Source of the DNA: Clostridium collagenovorans DSM 3089
GTDB taxonomy: Bacteria > Bacillota > Clostridia > Clostridiales > Clostridiaceae
Direction of reading: 5' to 3'
DNA: 64,000 nt
Assembly (NCBI RefSeq): GCF_900130005.1
Contig: NZ_FQXP01000003.1
Coordinates: 310,001-374,000, forward strand
Of this stretch, positions 8,914 through 17,540 are shown piece after piece (position 1 is the stretch's first letter; each line of letters opens with the position of its first letter). The translations under genes and the position numbers were made by a program. The notes under the pieces are model-generated. The model did no database searches. It saw only the letters and a program-made list of their open reading frames with translations, and was not told the DNA's origin.

Positions 8914-9627
8914 GTGAAAATAGATATATTAACTTTGTTTCCGGAAATGTTTGATATTTTTAATCATAGCATAATTGGAAGGGCTATAGATAAGGGTATA
9001 TTAGAAATAAAGGCTACTAATATAAGAAACTTTGCGGAAAATAAACATAAAAATGTAGATGACTATCCTTATGGAGGAGGGGCAGGTATGTTAATGTCTC
9101 CTCAACCTATAGTATCTACAATAAAACATATAAAAGAAAATAATAGAGGCAAAGTAATATACTTAGGACCTAGAGGAAAAACCTTTAATCAAGACTTAGC
9201 TAAAGAACTAGCTAAAGAAGATGAGTTAGTATTTTTATGTGGACATTATGAAGGAATTGATGAGAGAGCAAGAAAATATATTGATGAAGAGATATCTTTA
9301 GGAGACTTTGTCCTTACAGGGGGAGAAATGGCTTGTATACCTGTAATCGATAGTATATGTAGATTGGTAAGTGGAGTTTTATCTTCTAATGTTAGCTATG
9401 AAGATGAATCTTTTTATAGTGGTGTTTTAGAGTATCCACAGTATACAAGACCAGAAGTTTTTGAAGATATGAAAGTTCCGGCGGTACTATTATCAGGGCA
9501 TCATGAAAACATAAGAAAGTGGAGACGATACCAATCTTTAAAAATCACTGAAAAACATAGACCTGATTTATATAAAAAGATTACTTTGTCAAAGGAAGAT
9601 AAAAAAATATTAAAAACTTTTGAATAA
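8914..9627 (+). CDS. trmD: tRNA (guanine-37-N1)-methyltransferase TrmD
   Basis: Uses S-adenosylmethionine to make m1G37 next to the anticodon, which prevents +1 frameshifting. At 237 residues the SPOUT trefoil-knot motifs are intact: YLGPRGKTF, CGHYEGIDER and LGDFVLTGGE. The N-terminal MKIDILTLFPEMF is typical. The start codon is GTG, abutting the rimM stop, with only a weak GTGGATG ribosome-binding site, so expression probably depends on coupling to rimM. Confidence 0.97.
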   Translation: MKIDILTLFPEMFDIFNHSIIGRAIDKGILEIKATNIRNFAENKHKNVDDYPYGGGAGMLMSPQPIVSTIKHIKENNRGKVIYLGPRGKTFNQDLAKELAKEDELVFLCGHYEGIDERARKYIDEEISLGDFVLTGGEMACIPVIDSICRLVSGVLSSNVSYEDESFYSGVLEYPQYTRPEVFEDMKVPAVLLSGHHENIRKWRRYQSLKITEKHRPDLYKKITLSKEDKKILKTFE

Positions 9628-9631
9628 AACA

Positions 9632-9660
9632 TTGAATTAATTCGAAAAATATGTTAAAAT
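9632..9660 (+). promoter_or_regulatory. sigma-A promoter for rplS
   Basis: TTGAAT (9632-9637), 17-bp spacer, TAAAAT (9655-9660). Predicted start near 9667, giving rplS its own roughly 75-base leader apart from trmD read-through. Confidence 0.8.
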
Positions 9661-9666
9661 AACATT

Positions 9667-9741
9667 CGTGCTAATCCGGATGGTCCTCTGTCACAAAAGC
9701 GTGTTAAGAACATCTAAATATTTATCGGGGAGGTAGTACAT
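9667..9741 (+). promoter_or_regulatory. probable L19 ribosomal-protein leader
   Basis: The leader between the rplS promoter and its AUG can form GAUG/CAUC (9679-9682 with 9711-9714) enclosing a small CAC/GUG helix (9692-9694 with 9701-9703), with a GC-richer core unlike the surrounding AT-rich spacer. A structured L19 leader is known for low-GC Gram-positives (Rfam family L19_leader), where excess L19 is thought to repress its own mRNA. Position, size and compactness fit; the covariance match itself was not run. Confidence 0.6.
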
Positions 9742-10086
9742 ATGTTAGATATAATAAGATCAATAGAAGCAGAACAATTAAGAAACGACTTACCAGAATT
9801 TAATGTTGGTGATAACGTAAAAGTTCACATCAAAATTAAAGAGGGAAGCAAAGAAAGAGTCCAAATTTTTGAAGGTACAGTAATCAAAATTCAAAATGGT
9901 GGATTAAGAGAAACTTTCACAGTTAGAAGAGTAGCTTACAACTGTGGTGTTGAAAAAACTTTCCCAATGAACTCTCCAGTTATCGATAAAATCGAAGTAT
10001 CTAGAAGAGGTAAAGTAAGAAGAGCTAAGTTATTCTACTTAAGAGACAGAGTAGGTAAAGCTGCTAAAGTTAAAGAAAGATTATAA
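9742..10086 (+). CDS. rplS: 50S ribosomal protein L19
   Basis: Large-subunit protein at the 30S-50S interface. 114 residues, standard length. FNVGDNVKVHIKIKEGSKERVQIFEG and GGLRETFTVRR are diagnostic, and the basic tail RGKVRRAKLFYLR is complete. A GGGGAGGTAG ribosome-binding site precedes the ATG. It has its own promoter and terminator, so it can be a monocistronic, autoregulated gene. Confidence 0.98.
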   Translation: MLDIIRSIEAEQLRNDLPEFNVGDNVKVHIKIKEGSKERVQIFEGTVIKIQNGGLRETFTVRRVAYNCGVEKTFPMNSPVIDKIEVSRRGKVRRAKLFYLRDRVGKAAKVKERL

Positions 10087-10089
10087 GGA

Positions 10090-10116
10090 AATGGGGCTGT
10101 ATAGTCCCATTTTTTA
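10090..10116 (+). terminator. intrinsic terminator after rplS
   Basis: An 8-bp stem AATGGGGC (10090-10097) with GTCCCATT (10104-10111), one G-T wobble, 6-base loop, followed by TTTTATA. Confidence 0.8.
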
Positions 10117-10151
10117 TATACCAAAAATTAATGCAAAAGGAAGTGTGTATT

Positions 10152-10991
10152 ATGGCTATAAATTGGTATCCAGGGCATATGGCTAAAACTAGAAGACAAA
10201 TAACGGAAAATTTAAAGCTAGTAGATGCGGTTATAGAGATAAGAGATGCAAGAATAGTAAAGTCTAGCGCAAATCCTGATATAGAAAAAATATGTAAGGA
10301 TAAGCCTAGAATAGTGCTTTTAAATAAATTTGATTTAAGTGACCCTGTAGTAACAAATGCATGGATAAAAAAGCTTGAAAAGAAGAATGTAAGAGTAATT
10401 TTAACTAATAGTCTTTTAGGAAAAGGGTTAAATCAAATTAAGCCTACTTTAGATGAGCTTTTTAAAGAAAAAAAAGAAAGACTGAAAAATAAAGGGGTAA
10501 TGGATCTAACAATTAGAGTTATGGTTGTAGGTATACCTAACGTAGGAAAGTCTTCCTTTATTAACAAGATGGCTAAAAATAAGATTGCTAAGGTTGGTGA
10601 CAGACCAGGGGTTACTAGAAATAATCAATGGATAAAAACTAAGGTAGGTATCGAAATGCTAGATACGCCAGGAGTACTATGGCCTAAATTTGAAGATGAA
10701 GAAACAGCTTTGAATTTAGCTTTCACTGGTGCTATTAAAGACGAAATCATGGATATTGAAGAATTAGCTTACAAGTTAGTTGAAAAATTAACTCAATATT
10801 ATCCAGAAAGACTAAAGGAAAGATATAAACTAACAGAGCTTTCAGAAGACCCATTAGAGAATTTAGATATGATAGGCAAAAAAAGAGGAATGGTTATATC
10901 TGGTGGTAATATAGATTATAACAGATTAGCTGTAATGCTTCTAGATGAGTTTAGAGGTGGAAAGTTAGGCGGCATATCTATGGATAGATAG
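10152..10991 (+). CDS. rbgA: ribosome biogenesis GTPase RbgA (YlqF)
   Basis: Circularly permuted GTPase needed for late 50S assembly (installation of L16 and neighbours). At 279 residues the motif order is permuted: G4 NKFD (about 57-60) comes before G1 GIPNVGKSS (about 123-131) and G3 DTPG (about 170). INWYPGHMAK at the start is the family hallmark. I use ATG at 10152, with AAGGAAG 8 bases upstream, and not the upstream in-frame ATG at 10131, which lacks a site. rnhB follows 9 bases later, a common clostridial/bacilli pairing. Confidence 0.96.
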   Translation: MAINWYPGHMAKTRRQITENLKLVDAVIEIRDARIVKSSANPDIEKICKDKPRIVLLNKFDLSDPVVTNAWIKKLEKKNVRVILTNSLLGKGLNQIKPTLDELFKEKKERLKNKGVMDLTIRVMVVGIPNVGKSSFINKMAKNKIAKVGDRPGVTRNNQWIKTKVGIEMLDTPGVLWPKFEDEETALNLAFTGAIKDEIMDIEELAYKLVEKLTQYYPERLKERYKLTELSEDPLENLDMIGKKRGMVISGGNIDYNRLAVMLLDEFRGGKLGGISMDR

Positions 10992-11000
10992 GAGTTACTT

Positions 11001-11834
11001 ATGGAAATGATAAATCAATTATTGAGCAAAGGTGTATCAGAAATAAGGGCTTATGTAGTAGGTATAGAAAATAACTTATATAATATAGAAGAAGGTTTTT
11101 TGGAACATCTTATAGAAACTTTTTTAAATGATTCAAGAAAAGGTGTGCAATCACTTGGAAAGAGACTTGAAAAACAAAGAAATGATTTAAATAAAGAAAT
11201 AGTAAGAGTTCAAAATTTATATGACTTTGATAAGTCCTTTGGTGACTATAAGGTTGTAGCTGGAGTGGACGAGGTAGGAAGAGGACCTTTAGCTGGTCCT
11301 ATAGTAGCTGCAGCAGTTATAATGGATTTGAATTATGCAAGTGCAAAGGATTTAATTCTTAGGGTCAATGATTCTAAAAAGATCAAAGAAGAATTAAGAA
11401 AAGAACTTGCAGAGATAATTAAAAAAAATGCTATAAGCTATAGCATAGCTGTAAAGAGTAATGAAGAGATAGATGATAAGGGTATAGCCTATTGTAACCA
11501 TATGGTCTTTTTAGAGGCTATAGAAGGGCTAAACAGGGATTGTGACTTAGTTTTAAGTGATGGTTATAAGGCTAAGTACTATAATGGAAATAATGAAGCT
11601 GTAATAAAAGGAGATACTAAAAGTTTTAATATAGCTTGTGCATCTATAATTGCTAAGGTATATAGAGATGAACTTATGAAGGAATATAGTAAGAAGTATC
11701 CGGATTATGGTTTTGAAAAGAATGTAGGATATGGTACAGAGGTACATATAAAATCCATTAAAGAACATGGAGTTACACCTATACATAGAAAAAGTTTTTT
11801 AAGTAGTATTATGGATAGTAATATAATACGATAA
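11001..11834 (+). CDS. rnhB: ribonuclease HII
   Basis: Removes RNA from RNA-DNA hybrids and single ribonucleotides from DNA. The catalytic domain begins at about residue 80. DEVGRGPLAGP (Asp90, Glu91) and the SDG aspartate (about 187) supply active-site acids, and CASIIAKVYRD is the C-terminal conserved helix. At 277 residues it is longer than enterobacterial RNase HII because of an 80-residue N-terminal helical extension. Such an extension is usual in Bacillus and clostridial RnhB. RBS is AGGAG. The gene converges on yraN. Confidence 0.96.
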   Translation: MEMINQLLSKGVSEIRAYVVGIENNLYNIEEGFLEHLIETFLNDSRKGVQSLGKRLEKQRNDLNKEIVRVQNLYDFDKSFGDYKVVAGVDEVGRGPLAGPIVAAAVIMDLNYASAKDLILRVNDSKKIKEELRKELAEIIKKNAISYSIAVKSNEEIDDKGIAYCNHMVFLEAIEGLNRDCDLVLSDGYKAKYYNGNNEAVIKGDTKSFNIACASIIAKVYRDELMKEYSKKYPDYGFEKNVGYGTEVHIKSIKEHGVTPIHRKSFLSSIMDSNIIR

Positions 11835-11875
11835 TTAAAAGTATAAAGCAAAGCTTATGAAGGTGGAGTAAATTT

Positions 11876-11920
11876 AAAAATGTTTTAAATGAGGAAATAT
11901 CTCATTTAAAACATTTTTTT
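11876..11920. terminator. bidirectional terminator between rnhB and yraN
   Basis: A perfect 18-bp inverted repeat (11876-11893 with 11901-11918) with a 7-base loop. It has A-rich and T-rich ends on both sides, so it works as a terminator for rnhB (+) and for yraN (-). Confidence 0.9.
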
Positions 11921-11933
11921 ATGCGCAAGATTA

Positions 11934-12305
11934 TTAATATAATCTAAAGGCATCTTGAATAAAGTTTATTATTGGAGTAGAATAATTCATATCGAAGGAA
12001 ACTTCTAAGGCATCAAATCTACAATTAAAGTTTCTTAAATTAAACTTTGTTATATAATATTTAGAAAGCCTGATAAGTTGATTCTGTTTGGCTATGCCTA
12101 TAGATTCACAGGGATATCCAAAGTTATTTGAAAATCTACTTTTTACTTCGATAAAGCAAATAATATCTTTATATTTACATACTAAATCAATTTCTCCAAG
12201 ATTGCATCTGAAATTCTTATCTAAAATAATATATCCTAGATTTCTTAAATAATTTTCAGCTAAATCTTCGCCATAAGAACCTATAGATTTATTGAAACAT
12301 TTCAT
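11934..12305 (-). CDS. yraN: YraN family (UPF0102) endonuclease-like protein
   Basis: A 123-residue protein with the restriction-endonuclease-like fold of the YraN family. GSYGEDLAENYLRNLGYIIL gives the conserved Glu helix, GEIDLV (about 37-42) the metal-binding Asp, and CFIEVKSR (about 51-58) the ExK catalytic strand, all intact. Biochemical function is not established, though Holliday-junction-type or DNA-processing roles have been suggested from the fold. Neighbours comM, dprA and topA are all DNA-processing genes. RBS TAGGAGG on the minus strand supports the start. A single gene on the minus strand. Confidence 0.88.
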   Translation of the reverse strand: MKCFNKSIGSYGEDLAENYLRNLGYIILDKNFRCNLGEIDLVCKYKDIICFIEVKSRFSNNFGYPCESIGIAKQNQLIRLSKYYITKFNLRNFNCRFDALEVSFDMNYSTPIINFIQDAFRLY

Positions 12306-12574
12306 AAAAAACCTCCTATATTTTTATAAGGTTACTGAAAATTAAAATATAAATAGGGCTTAATATTTAAATTTTTAATAACTAATCTTTTAAAAATGTG
12401 TTAAATTATCTAAAAATTTTGAAAAATTTATAGTTCTTCATAGAAAATACCTTATGAAACTAAAAGGACTATAAAAGAACATTTAATTAATAAACTTATA
12501 TAAAAGTAAAAAATAAATTATATTTATATTAATTTTGGTCAATAATGTAAAAAAATATAAGTGATGGTGATAAA
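12306..12574. other. AT-rich divergent spacer yraN/comM
   Basis: The 269 bases hold the start regions of yraN (minus) and comM (plus). I see no ORF and no hairpin. AT-rich -10-like hexamers are abundant but no convincing promoter pair stands out. Confidence 0.5.
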
Positions 12575-14095
12575 ATGTCTATAAAAATTTTTAGTGCTTC
12601 CTTTAGTGGCATTGAAGGTATTTTAGTTAAGGTTGAGATAAATATTTCTAAGGGGCTTCCTACATTTAATATTGTTGGATTAGGAGATACCTCTATAAAG
12701 GAGTCAAAGGATAGAGTAAGAGCTGCTCTTGTGAATTTAGGATATGAGATGCCTTTGGGACACATAACCATAAATTTGGCTCCAGCTGACTTGAAAAAAG
12801 AGGGGTCATTATTTGATTTGCCAATAGCTATAGGAATACTAATAGCATCAAATCAAATAAAAGTAGATAATTATGAGGATTATTTGATGGTTGGTGAACT
12901 ATCTTTATCAGGGGAAATAAATAAAGTAAAGGGTTTACTACCTTTAGTAATTGAAGCTAGAAATAGAGGAATAAAAAACTTAATAATACCCGTTGAAAAT
13001 GTAAAGGAGTGTAGTTTAATAAAGGATATAAATTTATTTCCCTTTAATCATTTAAGTCAAGTTATAGATTTTATTATGTACAAGGATTTACAGCCTTATA
13101 AGGAGAATATGGAATTCAAAAAAAGAAATAACTTTTATGATTTTAATGAAATATATGGTCAAGAAAGTGCAAAGCGTGCATTGGAGATAGCTGTTGCTGG
13201 AAATCATTCTATTTTAATGTTTGGCCCTCCAGGATCAGGAAAATCTATGTTAGCTAATAGAGTGTCAACAATAATGCCTGAATTGAATTATGAAGAGCTA
13301 CTAGAAGTTATGAAGATAAGTAGTGTATCTGGAGAGGGTAGTAATGAAGAGGATATTATAATAGATAGACCCTTTAGAAGTCCACATCATACAAGTACAC
13401 CTATTGCATTAGTTGGTGGAGGAAGAAATTTATTGCCAGGGGAGATTACTTTGGCTCATAACGGGGTATTATTTTTAGATGAGGTGGTGGAGTTTAAGAA
13501 ATCTACTTTAGAATTATTAAGACAGCCACTAGAAGAAAGGGTTATGAGAATAGATAGAGCAAGTGGCTCTGTAGAATACCCTTGTAACTTTATGCTTATA
13601 TGCGCTATGAATCCATGCCCATGTGGCTTCTATGGTACAAATCGTAAGCAATGCACCTGTGAAGAGTATATAAGAAACAAGTATATTTCAAGATTATCAG
13701 GTCCGTTTTTAGATAGGATAGATATGTTTGTATCTATAAATGGAATTGATTATGCAGATATAAATAAAGGGGGAAGTGGAGAAAGTTCTGAGAGTATAAA
13801 AAGTAGGATTATGGAGGCTAGAAAGCTTCAGAGTGAAAGATATAAAAATAAGAAGTTTAATACCAATAGCTTAATGGGAAACAAAGAAATAAAAAGTTAT
13901 TGCAAATTAAAAAAAGAAAGTGAAGATACAATGGAAGAGATATATTCTAGATTTAACTTGAGTGTAAGGGCATATAATAGAATTTTAAAAATATCTAGAA
14001 CTATAGCTGATTTAGATTCATCAGTTCAAGTGCAAAGATCTCATATAATTGAAGCTTTGAATTATAGAAGATTTATAAATGGTGAAATAATTTAG
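12575..14095 (+). CDS. comM: ComM/YifB family AAA+ ATPase (Mg-chelatase-like)
   Basis: A 506-residue protein with the N-terminal ChlI-like LonC domain (about 1-165), AAA+ core and C-terminal Mg-chelatase domain. Walker A GPPGSGKS is at 217-224; the LFLDEV Walker B and the C-x-C-GFYGT...C-x-C cysteine cluster at about 347-362 are intact. In Vibrio and Haemophilus ComM is a hexameric helicase that promotes branch migration during natural transformation. In clostridia the role is inferred. It is followed by dprA 16 bases later, and both genes belong to the DNA uptake and recombination set. Confidence 0.93.
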   Translation: MSIKIFSASFSGIEGILVKVEINISKGLPTFNIVGLGDTSIKESKDRVRAALVNLGYEMPLGHITINLAPADLKKEGSLFDLPIAIGILIASNQIKVDNYEDYLMVGELSLSGEINKVKGLLPLVIEARNRGIKNLIIPVENVKECSLIKDINLFPFNHLSQVIDFIMYKDLQPYKENMEFKKRNNFYDFNEIYGQESAKRALEIAVAGNHSILMFGPPGSGKSMLANRVSTIMPELNYEELLEVMKISSVSGEGSNEEDIIIDRPFRSPHHTSTPIALVGGGRNLLPGEITLAHNGVLFLDEVVEFKKSTLELLRQPLEERVMRIDRASGSVEYPCNFMLICAMNPCPCGFYGTNRKQCTCEEYIRNKYISRLSGPFLDRIDMFVSINGIDYADINKGGSGESSESIKSRIMEARKLQSERYKNKKFNTNSLMGNKEIKSYCKLKKESEDTMEEIYSRFNLSVRAYNRILKISRTIADLDSSVQVQRSHIIEALNYRRFINGEII

Positions 14096-14111
14096 TATAG
14101 GAGAGTAAAAA

Positions 14112-15188
14112 TTGAAAGATGAAGATCTATGGCTAGCATTAGCTCAAATTTCTAATAAAACCAAGCTAGAATTACTGGAGATCTCTGAGAGTACAGAGGA
14201 GTTATTCAAGGGGTTTTCAGAAAATTATCACAAATTTAAAAATAATAAAATTAAGCTTGCATTGAAAGAAGCTTTGGAAGAAGATAAAATAAAAAAGTTA
14301 AAAGAGATAATGTATGAAAAAAATATTAAGTACGTAACTATAAAAAGTAAAAGTTACCCAAGTAGATTAAAAACAATAGATAGTGCTCCATATATTTTAT
14401 TTTACAGAGGAGATATAAGTAAATTAGAGTATGAAAAGTCTGTATCTCTTGTAGGTTCTAGAGAGTGTACTGTTTATGGAAGGGAAGTTGCAGAAAGTAT
14501 AAGTGAAGAATTAAGTAATTATGATGTTATAATGGTAAGTGGTCTTGCTAAGGGAATCGATACAATATGTCATGAAGTTGCTTTGAAAAATAATAAATTT
14601 ACTTGTGGAGTATTGGGATGTGGTGTAGATGTAGTTTATCCTAAGAGTAACAGTAAAATTTATGATAAGATAATAGAGAATGGATGTATAGTGAGTGAGT
14701 TTCTTCCTGGCACTCCACCATTAAGTAGAAATTTTCCGCAAAGAAATAGAATTATAAGTGGACTTAGTGATTTAGTTATAGTTGTAGAAGCTAATATAAA
14801 AAGTGGTTCCTTAATTACAGCTAGAGTAGCGGCGGAACAAGGAAAGGAAGTTGTTGCTGTTCCTGGGTCTATATTCTCGAAATTAAGTCTTGGGACCAAT
14901 AAATTAATTAAGGATGGAGCAATACCTTATACTGATTTAGAAGATTTATTATTTTTAATAGGAATATATAATATTAAAAGAAATAATAATAAAGTAATAA
15001 GAAAAGAAAAAAATATAGATGAAAATATAAGCAGAATACTAGAAGTATTAAGCGATAGACCTATACATATTAATGAAATAGTAAAACTAACTAATATTGA
15101 CATAAAGCATTTATATGAGTTATTATTTGAAATGCAGATTAATTTTGGAGTTAAGTGTATAGATATGAACTTTTATGTAAAGCTTTAA
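14112..15188 (+). CDS. dprA: DNA processing protein DprA (Smf)
   Basis: Binds incoming single-stranded DNA and loads RecA. At 358 residues the Rossmann core is complete: SYPSRL, LVGSRECTVYGRE at about 112-124, VSGLAKGIDT, GCGVDVVYPKSN, then FPQRNRIISGLSD and EANIKSGSLITA, which is the DprA signature. The last 60 residues form the winged-helix tail. The start codon is TTG at 14112 with AGGAGAG 7 bases upstream; no in-frame ATG exists nearby. Cotranscribed with comM. topA follows after 53 bases. Confidence 0.96.
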   Translation: MKDEDLWLALAQISNKTKLELLEISESTEELFKGFSENYHKFKNNKIKLALKEALEEDKIKKLKEIMYEKNIKYVTIKSKSYPSRLKTIDSAPYILFYRGDISKLEYEKSVSLVGSRECTVYGREVAESISEELSNYDVIMVSGLAKGIDTICHEVALKNNKFTCGVLGCGVDVVYPKSNSKIYDKIIENGCIVSEFLPGTPPLSRNFPQRNRIISGLSDLVIVVEANIKSGSLITARVAAEQGKEVVAVPGSIFSKLSLGTNKLIKDGAIPYTDLEDLLFLIGIYNIKRNNNKVIRKEKNIDENISRILEVLSDRPIHINEIVKLTNIDIKHLYELLFEMQINFGVKCIDMNFYVKL

Positions 15189-15241
15189 ATTTTATTGAAA
15201 GTTAAATAATATATAGTTAAGCAACTTATTGGAGGGAGAAT

Positions 15242-17332
15242 ATGGGACAAAAATTAGTTATAGTTGAGTCTCCTACTAAGGTGAAAACAATAAAAAAATA
15301 TTTAGGACCAAATTATGTAGTTGAAGCGACTATGGGACATGTAAGGGATCTACCTAAAAGTCAATTAGGTGTTGATATAGAAAATAACTATACTCCTAAG
15401 TATATTACAATTAGGGGTAAAGGAGAAGTTCTTGATATTCTAAGAAAAAATGCAAAAAAATGCGATAAGATATATCTTGCAACGGACCCTGATAGAGAAG
15501 GAGAAGCTATATCTTGGCATCTAGCTAAGGCATTGAAACTAGATGAAACTGAAAAATGTAGAATTGAATTTAATGAGATTACTAAAACAGCAGTAAAAAA
15601 TGCCATAAAGAATCCAAGAAAAATAAATGAGAGTTTAGTTAATGCTCAACAAGCAAGGAGAGTATTAGACAGATTAGTTGGATATGAAATAAGCCCAATT
15701 TTATGGAAGAAAATAAAGTGGGGATTAAGTGCAGGTAGAGTACAATCTGTTGCATTAAAGATGCTTTGTGATAGAGAGAAATTAATTAATGATTTTATAC
15801 CGGAAGAATATTGGACTATAGAGGGTAAATTAAAATCAGAACATGAGAAAAAAGAGCTACAAGTGAAATTAGTATCAGTAAAGAATGAAAAGCCTGTTAT
15901 TAATAATTCTGATACGGCCTATGCAATTGAAAAAGATTTGCAAGAAGGAGAATTTATAATTCAAAAAATTAAAAAATCTAATAAGTCAAAATCTCCTTTA
16001 GCACCTTTTACAACTAGTACTTTGCAACAGGATGCATATAAAAAGTTAAATTATACAACTAAAAAGACAATGTCTGTTGCTCAGCAATTATATGAAGGTA
16101 TAGAAGTAAAGGGATATGGAAGCGTTGGTTTAATTACGTACATGAGAACAGACTCTGTTAGAGTATCTGATGAAGCTCAAAACTCAGCTAAGGAATTTAT
16201 AACTAATTCCTATGGAGAAAAGTATGTTCCGGAGAGCTTTAGGAATTTCAGTACAAAGAAAAATAGTCAAGATGCTCATGAAGCTATAAGACCTACATAT
16301 ATTGAAATAACACCTGAAAAAGCTAAGGCGGATTTAAAAAGTGATCAATATAAACTATACAAATTGATTTGGGAAAGATTTGTAGCTAGTCAAATGGCCA
16401 ATTGTATTTATGATGCTACTAGCATAGATGTTAAGAACTCGGATTATGTATTAAGAGCTACAGGAACTACAACGATATTTGAAGGCTTTAAAAAAATATA
16501 TAATAATGAAGAGGAAAAGGATCAAAAATTACCTAACTTATCTGAAGGTGATAAACTTTCAAGTTTAGGAATAGAAGGTAAGCAACATTTTACTCAACCA
16601 CCAGCAAAATTTTCAGAGGCATCTTTAGTTAAAACTTTAGAGGAAAATGGTATAGGAAGACCGAGTACTTATGCACCAACTATTTCTACTTTATTAAGTA
16701 GACAATATATTGAGAGAGATAAAAAAATATTACAACCTACGGAACTTGGTAATATAGTAAATGATATAGTTTCTCATTATTTTAAGCAGATAGTTGATAT
16801 TGAATTTACTGCTGAAATGGAGCGTAAATTAGATAGAATTGAACTTGGAGAAATTCAGTGGGAAAGCGTAGTAGGAGAATTCTTTGAACCTTTAAAGGAA
16901 GCAATAGAGATAGCAGAGAAGGAAATTGCTAAGATTACTATAGAAGATGAGGTATCAGATGTTCCATGCGATAAATGTGGAAGGATGATGGTTATAAAAA
17001 GAGGTAGGTTTGGAGACTTTTTAGCATGTCCTGGATATCCAGAGTGTGAGAATACAAAACCTATTGTAAAAGAGTTGGATGTTGAGTGTCCTAAGTGTGG
17101 TGGAAAAATATTAGTAAGAAAAAGCAAAAAGGGAAGACAATTTTATGGATGTTCTAATTATCCTAATTGTGATTATGTTAGTTGGCAAGAACCAGTTAAT
17201 AAAAAATGCCCTAACTGTGAAACTTTACTTGTAAAAAAATCCACAAAAACCAAAGGTGACTGGTTACAGTGTCCAAATAGTGAATGTAATTATAAAGAAA
17301 AGCTAGAAGAAGTAGAAAAAGACAAAAACTAA
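15242..17332 (+). CDS. topA: DNA topoisomerase I
   Basis: Type IA topoisomerase that relaxes negative supercoils. At 696 residues the N-terminal TOPRIM domain (LVIVESPTKVKTIKKYLG; DPDREGEAI) is followed by the catalytic tyrosine in YMRTDSVR (Tyr300). Three C-terminal four-cysteine zinc ribbons start at about 578, 618 and 658 (CDKCGRMM, CPKCGGKI, CPNCETLL). Start ATG with GGAGGG upstream. The neighbours dprA and codY reproduce the usual Firmicute order, although xerC, hslV and hslU, present in Bacillus between topA and codY, are absent here. Confidence 0.98.
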   Translation: MGQKLVIVESPTKVKTIKKYLGPNYVVEATMGHVRDLPKSQLGVDIENNYTPKYITIRGKGEVLDILRKNAKKCDKIYLATDPDREGEAISWHLAKALKLDETEKCRIEFNEITKTAVKNAIKNPRKINESLVNAQQARRVLDRLVGYEISPILWKKIKWGLSAGRVQSVALKMLCDREKLINDFIPEEYWTIEGKLKSEHEKKELQVKLVSVKNEKPVINNSDTAYAIEKDLQEGEFIIQKIKKSNKSKSPLAPFTTSTLQQDAYKKLNYTTKKTMSVAQQLYEGIEVKGYGSVGLITYMRTDSVRVSDEAQNSAKEFITNSYGEKYVPESFRNFSTKKNSQDAHEAIRPTYIEITPEKAKADLKSDQYKLYKLIWERFVASQMANCIYDATSIDVKNSDYVLRATGTTTIFEGFKKIYNNEEEKDQKLPNLSEGDKLSSLGIEGKQHFTQPPAKFSEASLVKTLEENGIGRPSTYAPTISTLLSRQYIERDKKILQPTELGNIVNDIVSHYFKQIVDIEFTAEMERKLDRIELGEIQWESVVGEFFEPLKEAIEIAEKEIAKITIEDEVSDVPCDKCGRMMVIKRGRFGDFLACPGYPECENTKPIVKELDVECPKCGGKILVRKSKKGRQFYGCSNYPNCDYVSWQEPVNKKCPNCETLLVKKSTKTKGDWLQCPNSECNYKEKLEEVEKDKN

Positions 17333-17341
17333 AGTAGAATT

Positions 17342-17368
17342 AGTCGAAAGTGTTTAAAAAATGTCGAA
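17342..17368 (+). promoter_or_regulatory. two Spo0A-box-like sites upstream of the codY promoter
   Basis: TGTCGAA at 17362-17368 matches the Spo0A box core exactly. AGTCGAA at 17342-17348 matches 6 of 7 in the same orientation, exactly 20 bp apart. The proximal box ends 15 bp before the codY -35. Binding is inferred. Confidence 0.4.
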
Positions 17369-17383
17369 AAAAGTAAAGTGTGC

Positions 17384-17412
17384 TTGAAATTAAGTTTCTA
17401 TTATGCTATCAT
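17384..17412 (+). promoter_or_regulatory. sigma-A promoter for codY
   Basis: TTGAAA (17384-17389), 17-bp spacer, TATCAT (17407-17412). The predicted start near 17419 leaves a leader of about 120 bases before the codY ATG, in which I see no strong hairpin. No clear terminator separates topA from this promoter. Confidence 0.65.
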
Positions 17413-17540
17413 TATATAGTATTATAAATAAATTTAAAAAATATGAGCAGATTAAAAAAGTGTATGGTTATTAAAGTGTTAATTTTATGTTATGTTAATT
17501 TATAAAGTGTAATTTAAGAGAAAAAAAGGGAGGAAATGAA

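Noticed and set aside
12415..12429. AATTTTGAAAAATTT upstream of comM as a CodY box
   Set aside because: It differs at three positions from AATTTTCWGAAAATT, and such AT-rich matches are expected by chance in this base composition.
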